DNA of 64,000 bases, taken from positions 1-64,000 of the forward strand of contig ARYC01017361.1 of assembly GCA_000711775.1 (NCBI GenBank), written 5' to 3'. The translations under genes and the position numbers were made by a program. The notes under the pieces are model-generated. The model did not search any database. It was not told the DNA's origin and worked only from the letters and a program-made list of their open reading frames with translations. The DNA comes from Oxytricha trifallax. Taxonomy: Eukaryota > Ciliophora > Spirotrichea > Sporadotrichida > Oxytrichidae. Shown here piece after piece: positions 1 to 11,463 of the stretch. Within the stretch, counting starts at the first letter, position 1, and every line of letters starts with the position of its first letter.

Positions 1-2630
1 AGGGTGGTCGTGGTCACTGCTCTATTATGACGTCATTCGACGAATTAACAGTGAAATCATGCATTTTCAAGTGATGATCACGTGGTCACTGTGGTCATGT
101 TCATGGTCACCATGGTTACGATCATAATCACGAGGACCACGAAGGCAGTGACCACGTGACTACGTATCTGGTGAGTTGAGGTGTGGTCGTGGACACTGCT
201 CTATTTTGACGTCATTCGACGAATTAACAGTGAAATCATGCATTTTCAAGTGATGGTCACCGTGGACATGTTCATGGTCACCATGGTCACGGTCATTGAC
301 ACGAGGACCACGGATGCAGTGACCACGTGACCACGTATCTGGTGAGTTGAGGGGTGGTCGTGGTCACTGCTCTATTTTGACGTCATTCGACGAATTAACA
401 GTGAAATCATGATTTTCAAGTGATGATCACGTGGTCACCGTGGTCATGGTCATGGTCACCATAGTCACGGTCATGGTCACGAGGACCACGGAGGCAGTGA
501 CAAGTGACCACGTATCTGGTGAGTTGAGGGGTGGTCGTGGTCACTGCTCTATTTTGACGTCATTCGACGAATTAACAGTGAAATCATGCATTTTCAAGTG
601 ATGGTCACGTGGTCATGTATATGGTCACCATGGTCACGATCCTGGTCACGAAGACCATGGAGGCGGTGACCATGTTACCACGTATCTGGTGAGTTGAGGG
701 GTGGTCGTGGTCACTTCTCTATTTTGACGTCATTCGACGAATTAACAGTGAAATCGTGCATTTTCAAGTGATGGTCACGTGGTCACCGTGGTCATGGTCA
801 TGGTCACCATGGTCACGGTCATGGTCACTAGGACCACGGAGGCAGTGACCACGTGACCACGTATCTGGTGAGTTGAGGGGTGGTCGTGGTCACTGCTCTT
901 TTTCGACGTAATTCGACGAATTAACAGTGAAATCATGCATTTTCAAGTGATGGTCACGTAGTCACCGTGGTCATTTGTCATGGTCACCATGGTCACGGTC
1001 ATGGTCACGAGGACCACGGAGGCAGTGACCACGTGACCACTTATCTGGTGAGTTGAGGGGTGGTCGTGGTCACTGCTCATTTTTTATGTCATTCGACGAA
1101 TTAACAGTGAAATCATGCATTTTATAGTGATGGTTACGTGGTCATGGTGATGGTCACTATGGACACTTTCATGGTCACGAGGACCACGGAGGCAGTGACC
1201 ACGTGACCACGTATCTGGTGAGTTGAGGGGTGGTCGTGGTCACTGCTCAATTATGACGTAATTCGACGAATTAACAGTGAAATCATGCATTTTCAAGTGA
1301 CGGTCACGTTGTCATTGTCATTGTCACCATGGTCACGGTCATGGTCACGAGGACCACGGAGGCAGTGACCACGTGTCCATATATCTGGTGAGATGAGGGG
1401 TGGTCGTGGTCACTGCTCCATTTTTACGTCATTCGACGAATTAACAGTTAAATCTTGCATTTTCAAGTGATGGTACGTTGTCATGGTGATAGTCACCATG
1501 GTCACGGTCATGGTCACGAGGACCACGGAGGCAGTGACCACGTGACCACGTATCTGGTGAGTTGAGGGTGGTCGTGGTCACTGCTCTATTTCGACGGCAT
1601 TCGACGAATTAACAGAGAAATCATGCATTTTCAAGTGATGGTCACCGTGGTCATGGTCATGGTCATGGTCACCATGGTCACGGTCATGGTCACGAGGACC
1701 ACGGAGGCAGTGATCACGTGAACATGTATCTGGTGAAATGAGGGGTGGTCGTGGTCACTGCTCTATTTTGACGTCATTCGACGAATTAACAGTGAAATCA
1801 TGCATTTTCAAGTGATGGTCACGTGGTCACCGTGGTCATAGTCATGGTCACCATGCCCACGGTCATGGTCACGAGGACCACGGAGGCAGTGACCACTGAC
1901 CACGTATCTGGTGAGTTGAGGGTGGTCGTGGTCACTGTCTATTTTGACGTCATTCGACGAATTAACAGTGAAATCATGCATTTTCAAGTGATGGTCACGT
2001 GGTCATGGTCATGGTCATGGTCACGCTCATGGTCACGAGGACCACGGAGGCAGTGTCCATGTATCTGGTGAGTTGAGGGGTAGTCGTGGTCACTGCTCTA
2101 TTTTGACGTCATTCGACGAATTAACAGTAAAATCATGCATTTTCAAGTGATGGTCACGTGGTCACCGTGGTAACGGTCATGGTCACCATGGTCACGGTCA
2201 TGGTCACGAGGACCACGGAGGCAGTGACCACGTGACCACGTATCTGGTGAAATGAGGGGTGGTCATGGTCACTGCTCTATTTTGACGTCATTCGACGAAT
2301 TAACAGTGAAATCATGCATTTTCAAGTGATGGTCACGTGGTCACCGTGGTAATGGTCACCATGATAACGGTCATGGTCACGAGGACCACGGAGGCAGTGA
2401 CCACGTGACCACGTATCTGGTGAGTGAGGGGTGGTCATGGTCACTGCTCTATTTTGACGTCATTCGACGAATAAACAATGAAATCATGAATTTTAAAGTG
2501 ATGGTCACGTGGTCATCGTCATGGTCACCATGGTCACGGTCATAGTCACGAGGACCACGGAGGCAGTGACCACGTGACCACGTATCTGGTGAGTTGAGGG
2601 GTGGTCGTGGTCACTGCTCTATTTTGACGT
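1..2630. repeat. ~172 bp tandem satellite array, 3' end
   Basis: About fifteen head-to-tail units are visible, counted by the recurring 'ATCTGGTGAGTTGAGG' at about 165, 341, 514, 683, 866, 1044, 1212, 1384, 1553, 1726, 1905, 2062, 2241, 2417 and 2587; spacing varies from about 157 to 183 bp. Each unit has a conserved half (ACTGCTCTATTTTGACGTC, then CATTCGACGAATTAACAGTG) and a variable half made of GGTCAC/GGTCAT hexamers plus GAGGACCACGGAGGCAGTG. Unit length differences come mainly from gain or loss of hexamers. The array is much richer in GC than the flanking DNA, stops in mid-unit at 2630, and runs off the left edge. Read as protein it gives only V/T/M repeats, so I do not call a gene. A germline-limited satellite is the likely identity. 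Confidence 0.95.
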
Positions 2631-2949
2631 ATTAATCTTTTTGTTTTTATCATTTTAATCTATTTATAATATAAAATAAATATTTTAATTTATATTCTTT
2701 TAAAATAATTTATTGTCGTATCATTTATTATATTTTACTTTATTTGAGTTCAATTCGATCTTTATTATATTATTGGTTCTTTATTGAAAGTAAATAAATC
2801 AATAGTAAAATATATATTTGATACATTTTATTTTAAAGTTTAATTTTTATTAACTTTAATTTTATAATAATAATTTATAATGTCATTTTAATTTGATTTA
2901 TTTAAATGAAAAACACATTTTAATTTATTTTAATTTTTTTTATTATTTC
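2631..2949. other. AT-rich spacer, no gene seen
   Basis: Very AT-rich sequence between the broken satellite unit and the TBE relic. I see no coding frame, inverted repeat or RNA gene. Confidence 0.6.
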
Positions 2950-3688
2950 TTTGTAAGCTAAGAAGTATCCGAAACTTTATATCGTATTTTTCGAGGTTTT
3001 CCCGATGTGTACCCAAAATTGCGTTAGAGAAAATTTGCTTGAGCTATAGTACTAATTGACCATCCATTTTATGTGAATTCGAAGTCAGACTGAAGAAATC
3101 TGCCTCATTAAAAAGTTAGGATCAGAAGAATTCAAGTGCCGCTAATTTACTAAGCTTTTTAAAGATAAAATTGTATTTTTTAGGTCCTTTGAACTCTGTT
3201 GACAGTCTTGAAAGTTATATCATTTTGTTTTTAAATATTGATTATAATTTAAGGAGAGATTGCATGTCTGGAAACTTATGATGAAACATCACAGCTCGCT
3301 AGTCAAATGGAAAGTGTGCTAAATACTTCAAAGTCTGCAGAAGTCAATATGGTGCTGTGAAAATTTATATTCTCTTGCTGGATGTTTTCATGTGCTTGAG
3401 TAATTTAATGCTAACTAGCTAAAAATCAATGATACCTAATAATTTAGGCACTCTTGCAAAGAAGCTTTGCTTTAGCTTCATAATTTAGCAATGGTTTGAC
3501 TTATTCTATTTTAATACTGGTACCATACTTAAGTTTATGCAATAAATTTATATTTCTCATAAAAATAGATCCTAAATTTCGCTAATTTCTTTTTCTCATT
3601 TTAAAAATTGGCTAATATCTTTAACAATACCAGCTGTACACTATAAATCTATGATCTTATGAACCTCATAAGGGGTTTAGGAGTTTTC
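2950..3688 (-). mobile_element. Decayed, truncated telomere-bearing element (TBE) relic
   Basis: Read on the minus strand from 3688 leftwards, this matches the first ~480 bp of the complete TBE at 9002. The C4A4-derived terminus is degenerate (GAACCTCATAAGGGG near 3661-3675). The stretch around 3590-3640 matches the inner terminal repeat, and 3255-3330 matches the transposase N-terminal region, including the codons for HFP-DQRAVMFH. Homology then fades. The innermost part (about 2985-3115) instead matches a separate sequence at 26.87-26.96 kb. The relic is broken next to the satellite and lacks its other end. Identity as a TBE fragment is well supported; its inner boundary is approximate. Confidence 0.75.
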
Positions 3689-5170
3689 AATGATGGCAAG
3701 TCAAGGAAGAACCACGGTAAGCTATGGAATGAGCCACAAATGTAACGTAAAAATAACCTTTGGAGATTTATTTTCCAAAAAATCCAAAAATCACATTAGT
3801 AACTGTAACCTAATAAATGAGGAGATCCCACAAGGTTTTCAAGATTAATCAGAAAAACCAGATTAGTCGAACTTGAACGAGAAGACTTAGATTTAAATCT
3901 TAGCTAACATAACAAGGCTCGACCAAAGAATCAGAAATCTAGAACTTCAAGATTATTATCAGAAAGTTAAGAAACTTTTTAGGGTAACTTATTTAAAGAA
4001 GGCAAATATTCAGCTCACTAAATAAAAGATTAAGGTTAGTTTAATTGCACTAAATATCCAATTAAAAAAATAATTTTAAAAATTGAGGAAAATAAAGCAA
4101 GTGAAATCAAAAGTAAAATTAAAATCAATCAATTAATTAGAGAGAATTAATCAGAAATAGTAATATTAAAAAGATAAATGACAACTTAAAGTTCAGATAT
4201 CACCATCATAAAAAGAGAAGCTGGAACTAGAACTGGGATACCGGAAGAAGAACTGAGAAGCGTGAAAAGAGAAATTTTTTTGTAGAAGGTGTAGGAAATA
4301 ATGTTTGACTACAGAGACAGAAGCAGAGACCAATAAACTTTAGGTTGGAAAGAAGAATCAGAAACAAGTGCCACTTTACACAGCAGATAGTTTTTATGAG
4401 CATACTGAAGAATGGATAATCTAACCCCAGCAATAAGATTAGAGAGGCACAGAAGCAAAGGGTTGAGTTCAACAAACATGAAGATGGATCTTAATGCATC
4501 CAAGGAGACCAAATGGCTTTGAAGCAACTAATTGATTTGTCAAAGGTGACATGTCATGGATATGACAAGATAATCCACGCATAGAAAGGGTGGATTCCAC
4601 ACACATCAAGATTGGCTACAATTGTGTGCTGACAAAAAAAAGGTCGAAGATAGAGATAGCATTGTAAGGAGAATTAATGACAGAGCAGGAGCCAAGAAGA
4701 GAGGAATGAGTGAGGAAGATTTTTGAAGAGAGAAGTAGAAACTATACTGGAGAGAAATAAACGACGACTGGCAACATATAAGTCTATCCAAGGAAGGTAC
4801 ATCCAAAAATAAACGATGGAGTATTGCTTTAAATTGATCGAGAAATTACAATTCAAAGAGTAATACTCTCATAACTTATCCTTCCTCCAATAGTCCTGAA
4901 CGACAGATGTATGTCTCAACTTGAGAAATGCGTTAGGAAAATGAACTGGAAAGTGGAGAATCGAAAGTTCTGGAGAAAGCAAGAACATATTTAAGCTGCC
5001 TTACTGCCAGTCTATTGCAAAAGTACAATCAAAAGCTGCTAGAATTGGATAGTATTGAGGTTGATCAAACATTCTCAAAACATAGAGATATTGGACTCAA
5101 GAAAACAAGTAGGAAGCTACACAGTAGGACTGAAGCACATCATATAGATATACTCTTTATTAAGTGAGAT
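3689..5170 (+). pseudogene. Decayed coding-like region, unknown family
   Basis: A stretch with more GC than its surroundings that reads as broken lysine/glutamate/glutamine-rich protein on the plus strand. Examples are the frame with RDRSRDQQTLGWKEES near 4297-4350 and the one with DKKKVEDRDSIVRRIND near 4630-4680, interrupted by TGA and frame changes. A later piece around 4960-5060 (FWRKQEHI followed by a LLQKYNQKLLELD-like stretch) resembles a minus-strand segment at about 23.55-23.75 kb, so this may be one copy of a repeated, decayed element. I cannot name the protein. In this code, TGA-free frames of about 60 codons arise by chance, so individual short frames here mean little. Confidence 0.35.
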
Positions 5171-8100
5171 ATTGGGCCAATAAAAATATTATTTATATTA
5201 TTACTCTATCTATTCTAAAAGATAATCATAAACTAATCTATAATAGGTTTGGACGATTCTATTCAAAAGCAAATTGATTTGAGTGGTAAATTCTTAGATT
5301 TATATATTATCACCAAAAAAATTCAAACCTGTTATTAATTATATTTCAGTTTATACCCTCAAGAATTAGCAAATATTTTAATTATAAATTCTATAAGTTT
5401 AATCTCTAAAAGCTTAAACTAAGTGGTAGAAACAGATTGTTCAAATTAATATCACAAAGATAATAATTGATGCATAATTTATAATTTTAGATATCCTCTA
5501 GTATCCAGATAGATTCAACATGTGTGATTATAATAGGTTAAGTTCAAATTAAAATATATATAATTAGTTCTTTGCAAATGTCATAATTTGATTATTTAAA
5601 ATTATTAGCGATATTTTTGTTTGTCATTTTAGTTTTGACAATGAAATTTAAATTAGAAATATTCCTTTATTTGATGTTTTAATGGCACAGTATTTGAAAC
5701 AAATGGTATTTTAATATAAAATATAACGAATATATTTTTTTAATAAATAAGTATATGATGAAAACTAGAAAAAGCAAAAGAAATTTATTCTTAAAATTCA
5801 TTTGAGCATAAAAATTCAATATAATCACATATTATAATTATAATAATGTGATTACATTGAGATCTCTGGGGTCCCCATTGTATTTATGTGCTAATTAGTA
5901 AAGGTCAAACACTTCTTTTGATAATAATCAAGTCTCAAACAAGGCTCTCTGGTCGTAGGTTTGACCCTAAATAACTAATGTATGTTTGTAGAGTAGAATT
6001 TCGTTTTCTTCCACTTCAATCTTCATCAATTTGCTTTCTCCGTTTGTGACTCTTATATCTATTCTTTATTTAGGGTAACTTTGAATTTAGGTAATGATTC
6101 CATAACTGTTCTAGAGGAGTTTATAATCTCTTAACTCAACAATTTGCTTCATCTCTTTTTAATTTCAAATCTTTATAAGGATAATTGATGTTGGTAAGAT
6201 CTTTTAAATGAAGATAGATTTTAATAATGTTTTGAAGTTAGGTTTGGACATTATCAAATATTAGAATATATTTTTATATGCAATCATCCTTTCATTTTGT
6301 ATTTGAGTTTACTTGATGCTGTTATAAATTAATGGCTTAGATCCTTATGTGGATATCCTTTATGGGCTAAGGTATCTACTGTCCTGTTTATTATATCTGA
6401 TCAGTTTTTTATCTAGTAGCTAATCAGATTGAGAAGATACACCAATCTTTTAAGTTGTAGATTCTCAATTATGTTGGAGGAGAGGACGAGTCTATTATAA
6501 TCATACACTGAGTTTGGGACTGTTTTTTCAATAGGTAGGGCATTCTTTTCGTGCTAAATATTGTTATTAAGAGTCTCTTACGAATTAGTATATTATTTGG
6601 TTTTAATGGAGTTAGAAAGATCTTGTATAAGTACCTATTTGTTATGGAGATTTTAATTTCTTACATCTCTGTTAGTTTTTTTGCTAAAGAAAGGCATGAG
6701 ATTAAGTCTCTTCCGTAATTTAAATATTTAGGGCCGAACACTTTTACTCATTTACCAAAATTAAGTTCAATTAGTGTGTTGTAGAAATATATAATAATCA
6801 TTAGCATTACTAACATTTATCATAATAACATGAAGAAAGTTAAAAAGTAGAATTATGATAATCATGAAGTTTTAGTAAATATGGTAAAAATGATTAATAT
6901 GCTTTTGTAATTTTATATATTTACTCTTTTCATATTAATATTGCCTGATAATAAAGAGTGATTTTTAATTTATATATGAAGTTTAGACATATTTAATTTA
7001 AAATTAATTCTTAAGTATTAAGTATATTTTAAAAAAAAAGAAAGTTAACTTACACTAATTTCATTTCTATTTTTTTATCTGATCTTGAATCCTGAATATA
7101 TTGATTTGTATATAGTTAAGATAGTTAAAATATTTTAATTTATACATTCCATTATATCTATCAGAATTATCAAAAATTTTAGTTCATTTTTAATTAATTT
7201 CAAAATCATTAAACAAAATATATAAACTTATTTAGAAATAAAATGAATGATTATCATTCATATTGTTTCAAACCAAAAAATTAAAAGAGGGGAAAAGTAA
7301 GAAAAATTTGCTACATTTATTTTTGTTGTTGCCCCACTTATTATAACCATTAGAAATTTAAGTGATTCTATTTAAATATTAAAAACAATTATAATCAAGT
7401 TTATTCTTTTATTAACTATGATATATTTTGAATATTTATTTCTAAACTCATAATGAACTTGATTTTGAATTGTTTTAGATATTGAAATTTCCTCTCAGTT
7501 GTATTCATTAATTTCTTATTGTAACTTTGCTAATTTAATAGTAAAATTGTTTTCCTATTTGGTATAAAATATAATGGTCATCTGAAGTTTGTGGTGGAAG
7601 TAATTCAATTCCATACAGTCTGAATCATTTTTTTTTATAGCTGTTTTCTTCTAAGAAAGATGAACTAACATTAAATCACTCTGAATCTAGTATGAAAATG
7701 TCTTCTACTTTATTTAGGTTATCGAAAGGAAATCTATTTGGGTTGTTTGTATGTACGCTTAATACCATGTGTTATTGAAGATTAGTCTTATTTATCAAGG
7801 ATTATTAATCTCTATACTTATGTGAGGCTTAAGATCAAGCATACTTTAACAATTTATTCGTATAAATCTTTAAATGCTACTTTGAAGCTTCCTTCAGGAT
7901 CCTGGAAGTAATCCTGGTAATTAAATGAGGCAGCATTGTAAGTATATTAGGGCATCTCAAAAGTAGCTCACTAATTTAATAATCCCTTATTATAATATGC
8001 CAAAAGATTAATTAGTTAAATAATTTGTATCTATTTATAAAAAATATGTTAAATTTTATAATTAAGAGTACTTGCATTATCTTATGTATTTTTAATGATT

Positions 8101-9001
8101 GCAATATATGAAGAAACTTTAATATATTTATGTTTAAATCTTTCATGTTTCCCTCTTTTAAAGATTTTGAAAACCTCCTTTTTTATAATCCTGTTTTCAA
8201 AATATGCCAACACGTATTAATAAATTGCATATTACTCAATTTTATCCATTTATTTTTATTTTTGGCAAATTTCTATAAAATATCCTTTATTTTTCTTTTA
8301 TTTATAATTGAATTTAACATTTTTATTATTAGTCAAAGACATTCGACTGTGGGAATAACTTCATCAAAATTAAAGCTGTGTTATTATCATCTCATCAATT
8401 ATATCTCTTCAAATGAATTTAATGTACCTCCTAATTTATTTATATCATCACTTTAATAACTTATTATGTGTCGAATTTTAACTTATTTAATAATTTATTA
8501 TTAAGTAATTTAAGCATATTTTGAATGATATAAAGAGTGCTATCAAAAATAATGTATAGATTAAACTGGTAATAAGAAAAAAATCTATTATTAATTTTAC
8601 AATTTAATGAATATAATTCATAAATGGTTTGGCATTGACTAACATATCAAATATCATCAAATTTTAATAATAATAATTTTAATTACAATGTGGTCTCTGT
8701 GGACCCTGTCATCAGTTAATTGAGTTAATATTAATGTTCAAGCTCTTAAAAAAAATGAATGTTATCATTTTCTTTTATACTAAGTATTTACTCATCTTCT
8801 GCTATTGTTTCTTCTTTTCTGTTTTCTCTTTCTTTGGCCTTCTTTCTTCACCATAACTTTGAATTAAGGATTTAGATGTGGCCGCCTACTTGGTCTTTGA
8901 AATAAATTATAAGTCAAAGAGCTGAACTTGGATTAAGAATTTAAGTTTTCTTGTTCTGGTAGTAATCATTTAGTCGAAATCTGATTAGAGGAAACTACAT
9001 T
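5171..9001. other. AT-rich germline DNA with faint decayed repeats
   Basis: No intact gene is visible. There is a small palindrome at about 5822-5855 (TAATCACAT against ATGTGATTA). It is followed by a sequence (GATCTCTGGGGTCCCC, near 5860) that recurs in altered form (GGTCTCTGTGGACCC, near 8691). Around 6300-6780 translated fragments such as YGDFNF and FKYLG recall endonuclease and reverse-transcriptase motifs of LINE-type retroelements, but they are isolated and in different frames, so this is only a hint. The remainder is A+T-rich spacer up to the TBE target site. Confidence 0.4.
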
Positions 9002-9080
9002 CAAAACCCCAAAACCCCTTAATGAGGTATATAAGTGCTTTGATTTGTAGGGTATAGTTAGGGTCTTATTGGGGTTAGTA
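9002..9080 (+). repeat. TBE left inverted terminal repeat
   Basis: Begins CAAAACCCCAAAACCCC and continues TTAATGAGGTATATAAGTGC; it pairs with the reverse complement of 12883-12961. Confidence 0.95.
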
Positions 9081-9257
9081 GAGAAATTAGGCCAATTTGC
9101 AAAATGAGAAATAGAAATTAGCGATATTAAGGGTCTATTTATTATGAGAAGAACCAGTACTAAATTATGCAGCTATTGCAAAGCTCTTACACAAGAGTGC
9201 CTCAACTGTTAGGTATCACTGCATGTTAGTTGTTTAGCACTTTAATTCTGTACTTGA

Positions 9258-10107
9258 AAACATCCAGTAAGAAAATAAAAGTTCACTTAGACCCATATTG
9301 ACTACCTCTGTGACTCTAAGACTTTAAAGTATTAGACACACTTTCCATTAGACTAGCGAGCTGTAATGTTTCATCGCAGGTTTCCTGAAATGAGTATCTC
9401 TCCCTAGACTATAGCCAAAATATATAGAAGAAATGGTATAACTTTCAAGACAGTCAACAAAGTGAAGAGAGTGATAGATTTTACAGTGCCATTTTATAGT
9501 AATAATTTAAACTATATAAATGATTAAATGCAGAGAGCTATTACTAATAACATCAAGTTCATACACGCTGATGAAGCTGTATTCACCTTCAGCACCTTTA
9601 TAAATAAATATTGGTATAAGAAGTATGATAATATCGAAGTCTATGATTAAAAAGTGAAGGTAGTCACCCATGCAATTTTAGCTGGTATAAGTGAAGATTC
9701 AGGTTTAGAGAGTTATTATTCACCCTCGCTCTATTAAGCGAGAGTAGTATATAGAGTTCCTACATAAGCTCAGAGAGAAGTATAGTAACCAAGAGATCAT
9801 CCTGTTTGTTGATAACCTCTCAGTTCATAAGACTAAGGAGTCTAAGAAAGCTTATGAAGAGTTAAACATTACTCCTGTATACAATATTCCTTAAAGCCCT
9901 TAATTTAATGGAATTGAATTCTACTGGAGTTAAATAAAGACCCACTACAAGAAACTGCTGCTATATCACTTAATACATGACTTGCCAATAGATACAGTAG
10001 ACTTGATTCAGAGTAGCTGCAAGAGAGTAAGCATAGATAAGACAACAGTTTGTGCGAGAGAAGGAAGAATGAATGTTTATAAATAAGTTTTAGATTTAAA
10101 TGAATGA
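9258..10107 (+). pseudogene. TBE transposase (DDE, IS630/Tc1-mariner type), frameshifted
   Basis: Cut-and-paste transposase acting on the element's telomere-like ends. In one frame after a TGA at 9255, an N-terminal helix-turn-helix-like part is readable (DQRAVMFHRRFPEMSISPQ, then TIAKIYRRNGITFKTVNK), followed by the first catalytic Asp in KFIHADEAVFTF (about 9565-9600). The frame changes once near 9730. The second block then carries ILFVDNLSVHKTK (second Asp, about 9808-9845) and PQFNGIEFYWSQIK (the Glu, about 9900-9940), and ends at TGA 10105-10107. About 283 codons are present, against roughly 350 expected for the 42 kDa TBE protein, so the extreme N-terminus is missing or unreadable. Family assignment rests on the DDE spacing and the element context. 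Confidence 0.85.
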
Positions 10108-10113
10108 ATAAGT

Positions 10114-10899
10114 TCACATATTAAACTAACCCATAAAGGGGTTTGGCTTTTTTTTCTTCTCCTCTTCTTATGGCTTGCTTGGGCCCATATTTCTTCTCTT
10201 TGTGCCAGCTCCTGCATCTATGTTCATTTCTTCTGACTTTTAAACATCTTTATAAAGTCTCTTGCTCACTTCATAAATAGTCTATGACTTTCTCTCTCTG
10301 TGAACCTTCGCATGCTCTTTCATTAAGAATATACCAGTTCCAGGCTTCCCTACAAAGTTATGAATCAAAGCTTACGAGAGAGGAATGGATGCTTCTTAAG
10401 CTCAGCGAGCCAGGTCTCGCTTATTAGTATGCCTTGCTTCTTTTAATCTTCAGGAGAAATAGAGTAGCGTTTTTAGTGAGCTTCAATGATCTCTCTGAGA
10501 TAACTCTCTCTTAAAGTGCCAAGAACTCCAAAGAAGAAGCTCCTTTCTGGAAGCTTGTTAGAGAGTTGTTTCTTGGTAAGAAGATAAACTACCAACTCTT
10601 CATCTTTCATCGCATCCTCGTAGAGATTAGTAACTGAAATCTCTGGGTAGTTTGGTATATCTATCAACTTTATTTCACTGTTTTTGAAGGCTTTCTTCTC
10701 ATCGCAGAGTATAGCTTTTAAGAATGAAATTTTGGTACCCCATCGTTGGAAGGAATAAACCCACTATAGCATATGATTAAGTATATGTCACATGCTTACC
10801 ATGCTAAGTGAGGTATCGATAGAGATCTTCCTTGCTTCTAAATCCTGAGATCATTTCTTAAGCTTCAACCCTCTTCATTCCAGTACTTATAGATTCCAT
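10114..10899 (-). pseudogene. TBE minus-strand ORF (22 kDa-protein position), frameshifted
   Basis: Coding on the minus strand, convergent with the transposase and only 6 bp from its stop. From the ATG at 10899 the frame gives MESISTGMKRVEAQEMISGF and YRYLTQHGKHVTYTQSYAIV. It then shifts near 10730 to an open stretch containing IDIPNYPEISVTNLYEDAMK and ERSFFFGVLGTLRESYLREI, and shifts again near 10370 into HNFVGKPGTGIFLMKEHAKV. It ends in a Lys/Glu-rich tail with NPFMGQFNM and TGA at 10114-10116. No enzymatic motif is recognisable. Position, orientation and size fit the unassigned 22 kDa ORF of TBE1, and that is the basis of the call; its function is unknown to me. Confidence 0.7.
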
Positions 10900-11463
10900 C
10901 CTTGTTCCTTCTCTTGTTATTGAATTTCAAATTTTAATATACAGAGTTCTGGATCCTACTGTTAAAAATCTTAGTATTAAATATGGCCATCTCATAGGAG
11001 GTCAACCTGGTAAGGATACGTGGAGAAAGCTGGCAGAAGCTGTAACAAACTTCAGAAATGGAGCTCCATTTTAATCAATGTAGTTCCATTAAATTAGTAC
11101 TAAATTTGTTTAAATTTGATTAGTACCGATACTAAATTCGTTAAAATTTAACTGGTACCAATTTAATAGTACCAAAACTTAATTAGTACCTAGTTTTAAT
11201 CCAGTGAGGTTTTAATGGAAAAGTTCCAATCTGGTTTAAAACTTAATTGGTACCAGTACCAACCTGAACTTATCTGAGTTGGTACCAAAATCAAAATTAT
11301 TAAGAGTAAATTACGAAAATTATACTTATAAACTGAGTATAAATATGAAGTCTTAGAGCTTAGATCAAACCATCATTAATGCTGTTGCAACTCCTATATA
11401 GTCCAGATATAGCTATAGAAATTTTAAGAGCTTTATAATAGAAATTTAAATTTGAATTTAAAC

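Noticed and set aside
1823-2071. 82-residue V/T/M-rich open frame in the satellite
   Set aside because: It is the translated hexamer repeat, recurs in altered frames in each unit and has no independent coding signal.
1-2630. CRISPR-like array
   Set aside because: Units are contiguous ~172 bp satellite repeats without short unique spacers, in eukaryotic nuclear DNA.
4227-4856. Minus-strand Leu/Phe/Ser-rich open frames
   Set aside because: They are reverse-strand shadows of the purine-rich, coding-like plus strand; composition is that of antisense.
6600-6780. LINE relic suggested by GDFN and FKYLG fragments
   Set aside because: The motifs are short, in different frames and unsupported by flanking domains; kept only as a hint in the region note.
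8130-8456. 108-residue Phe/Ile/Leu-rich open frame
   Set aside because: AT-rich DNA easily gives such hydrophobic frames; no homology, no codon pattern, no neighbouring exon.
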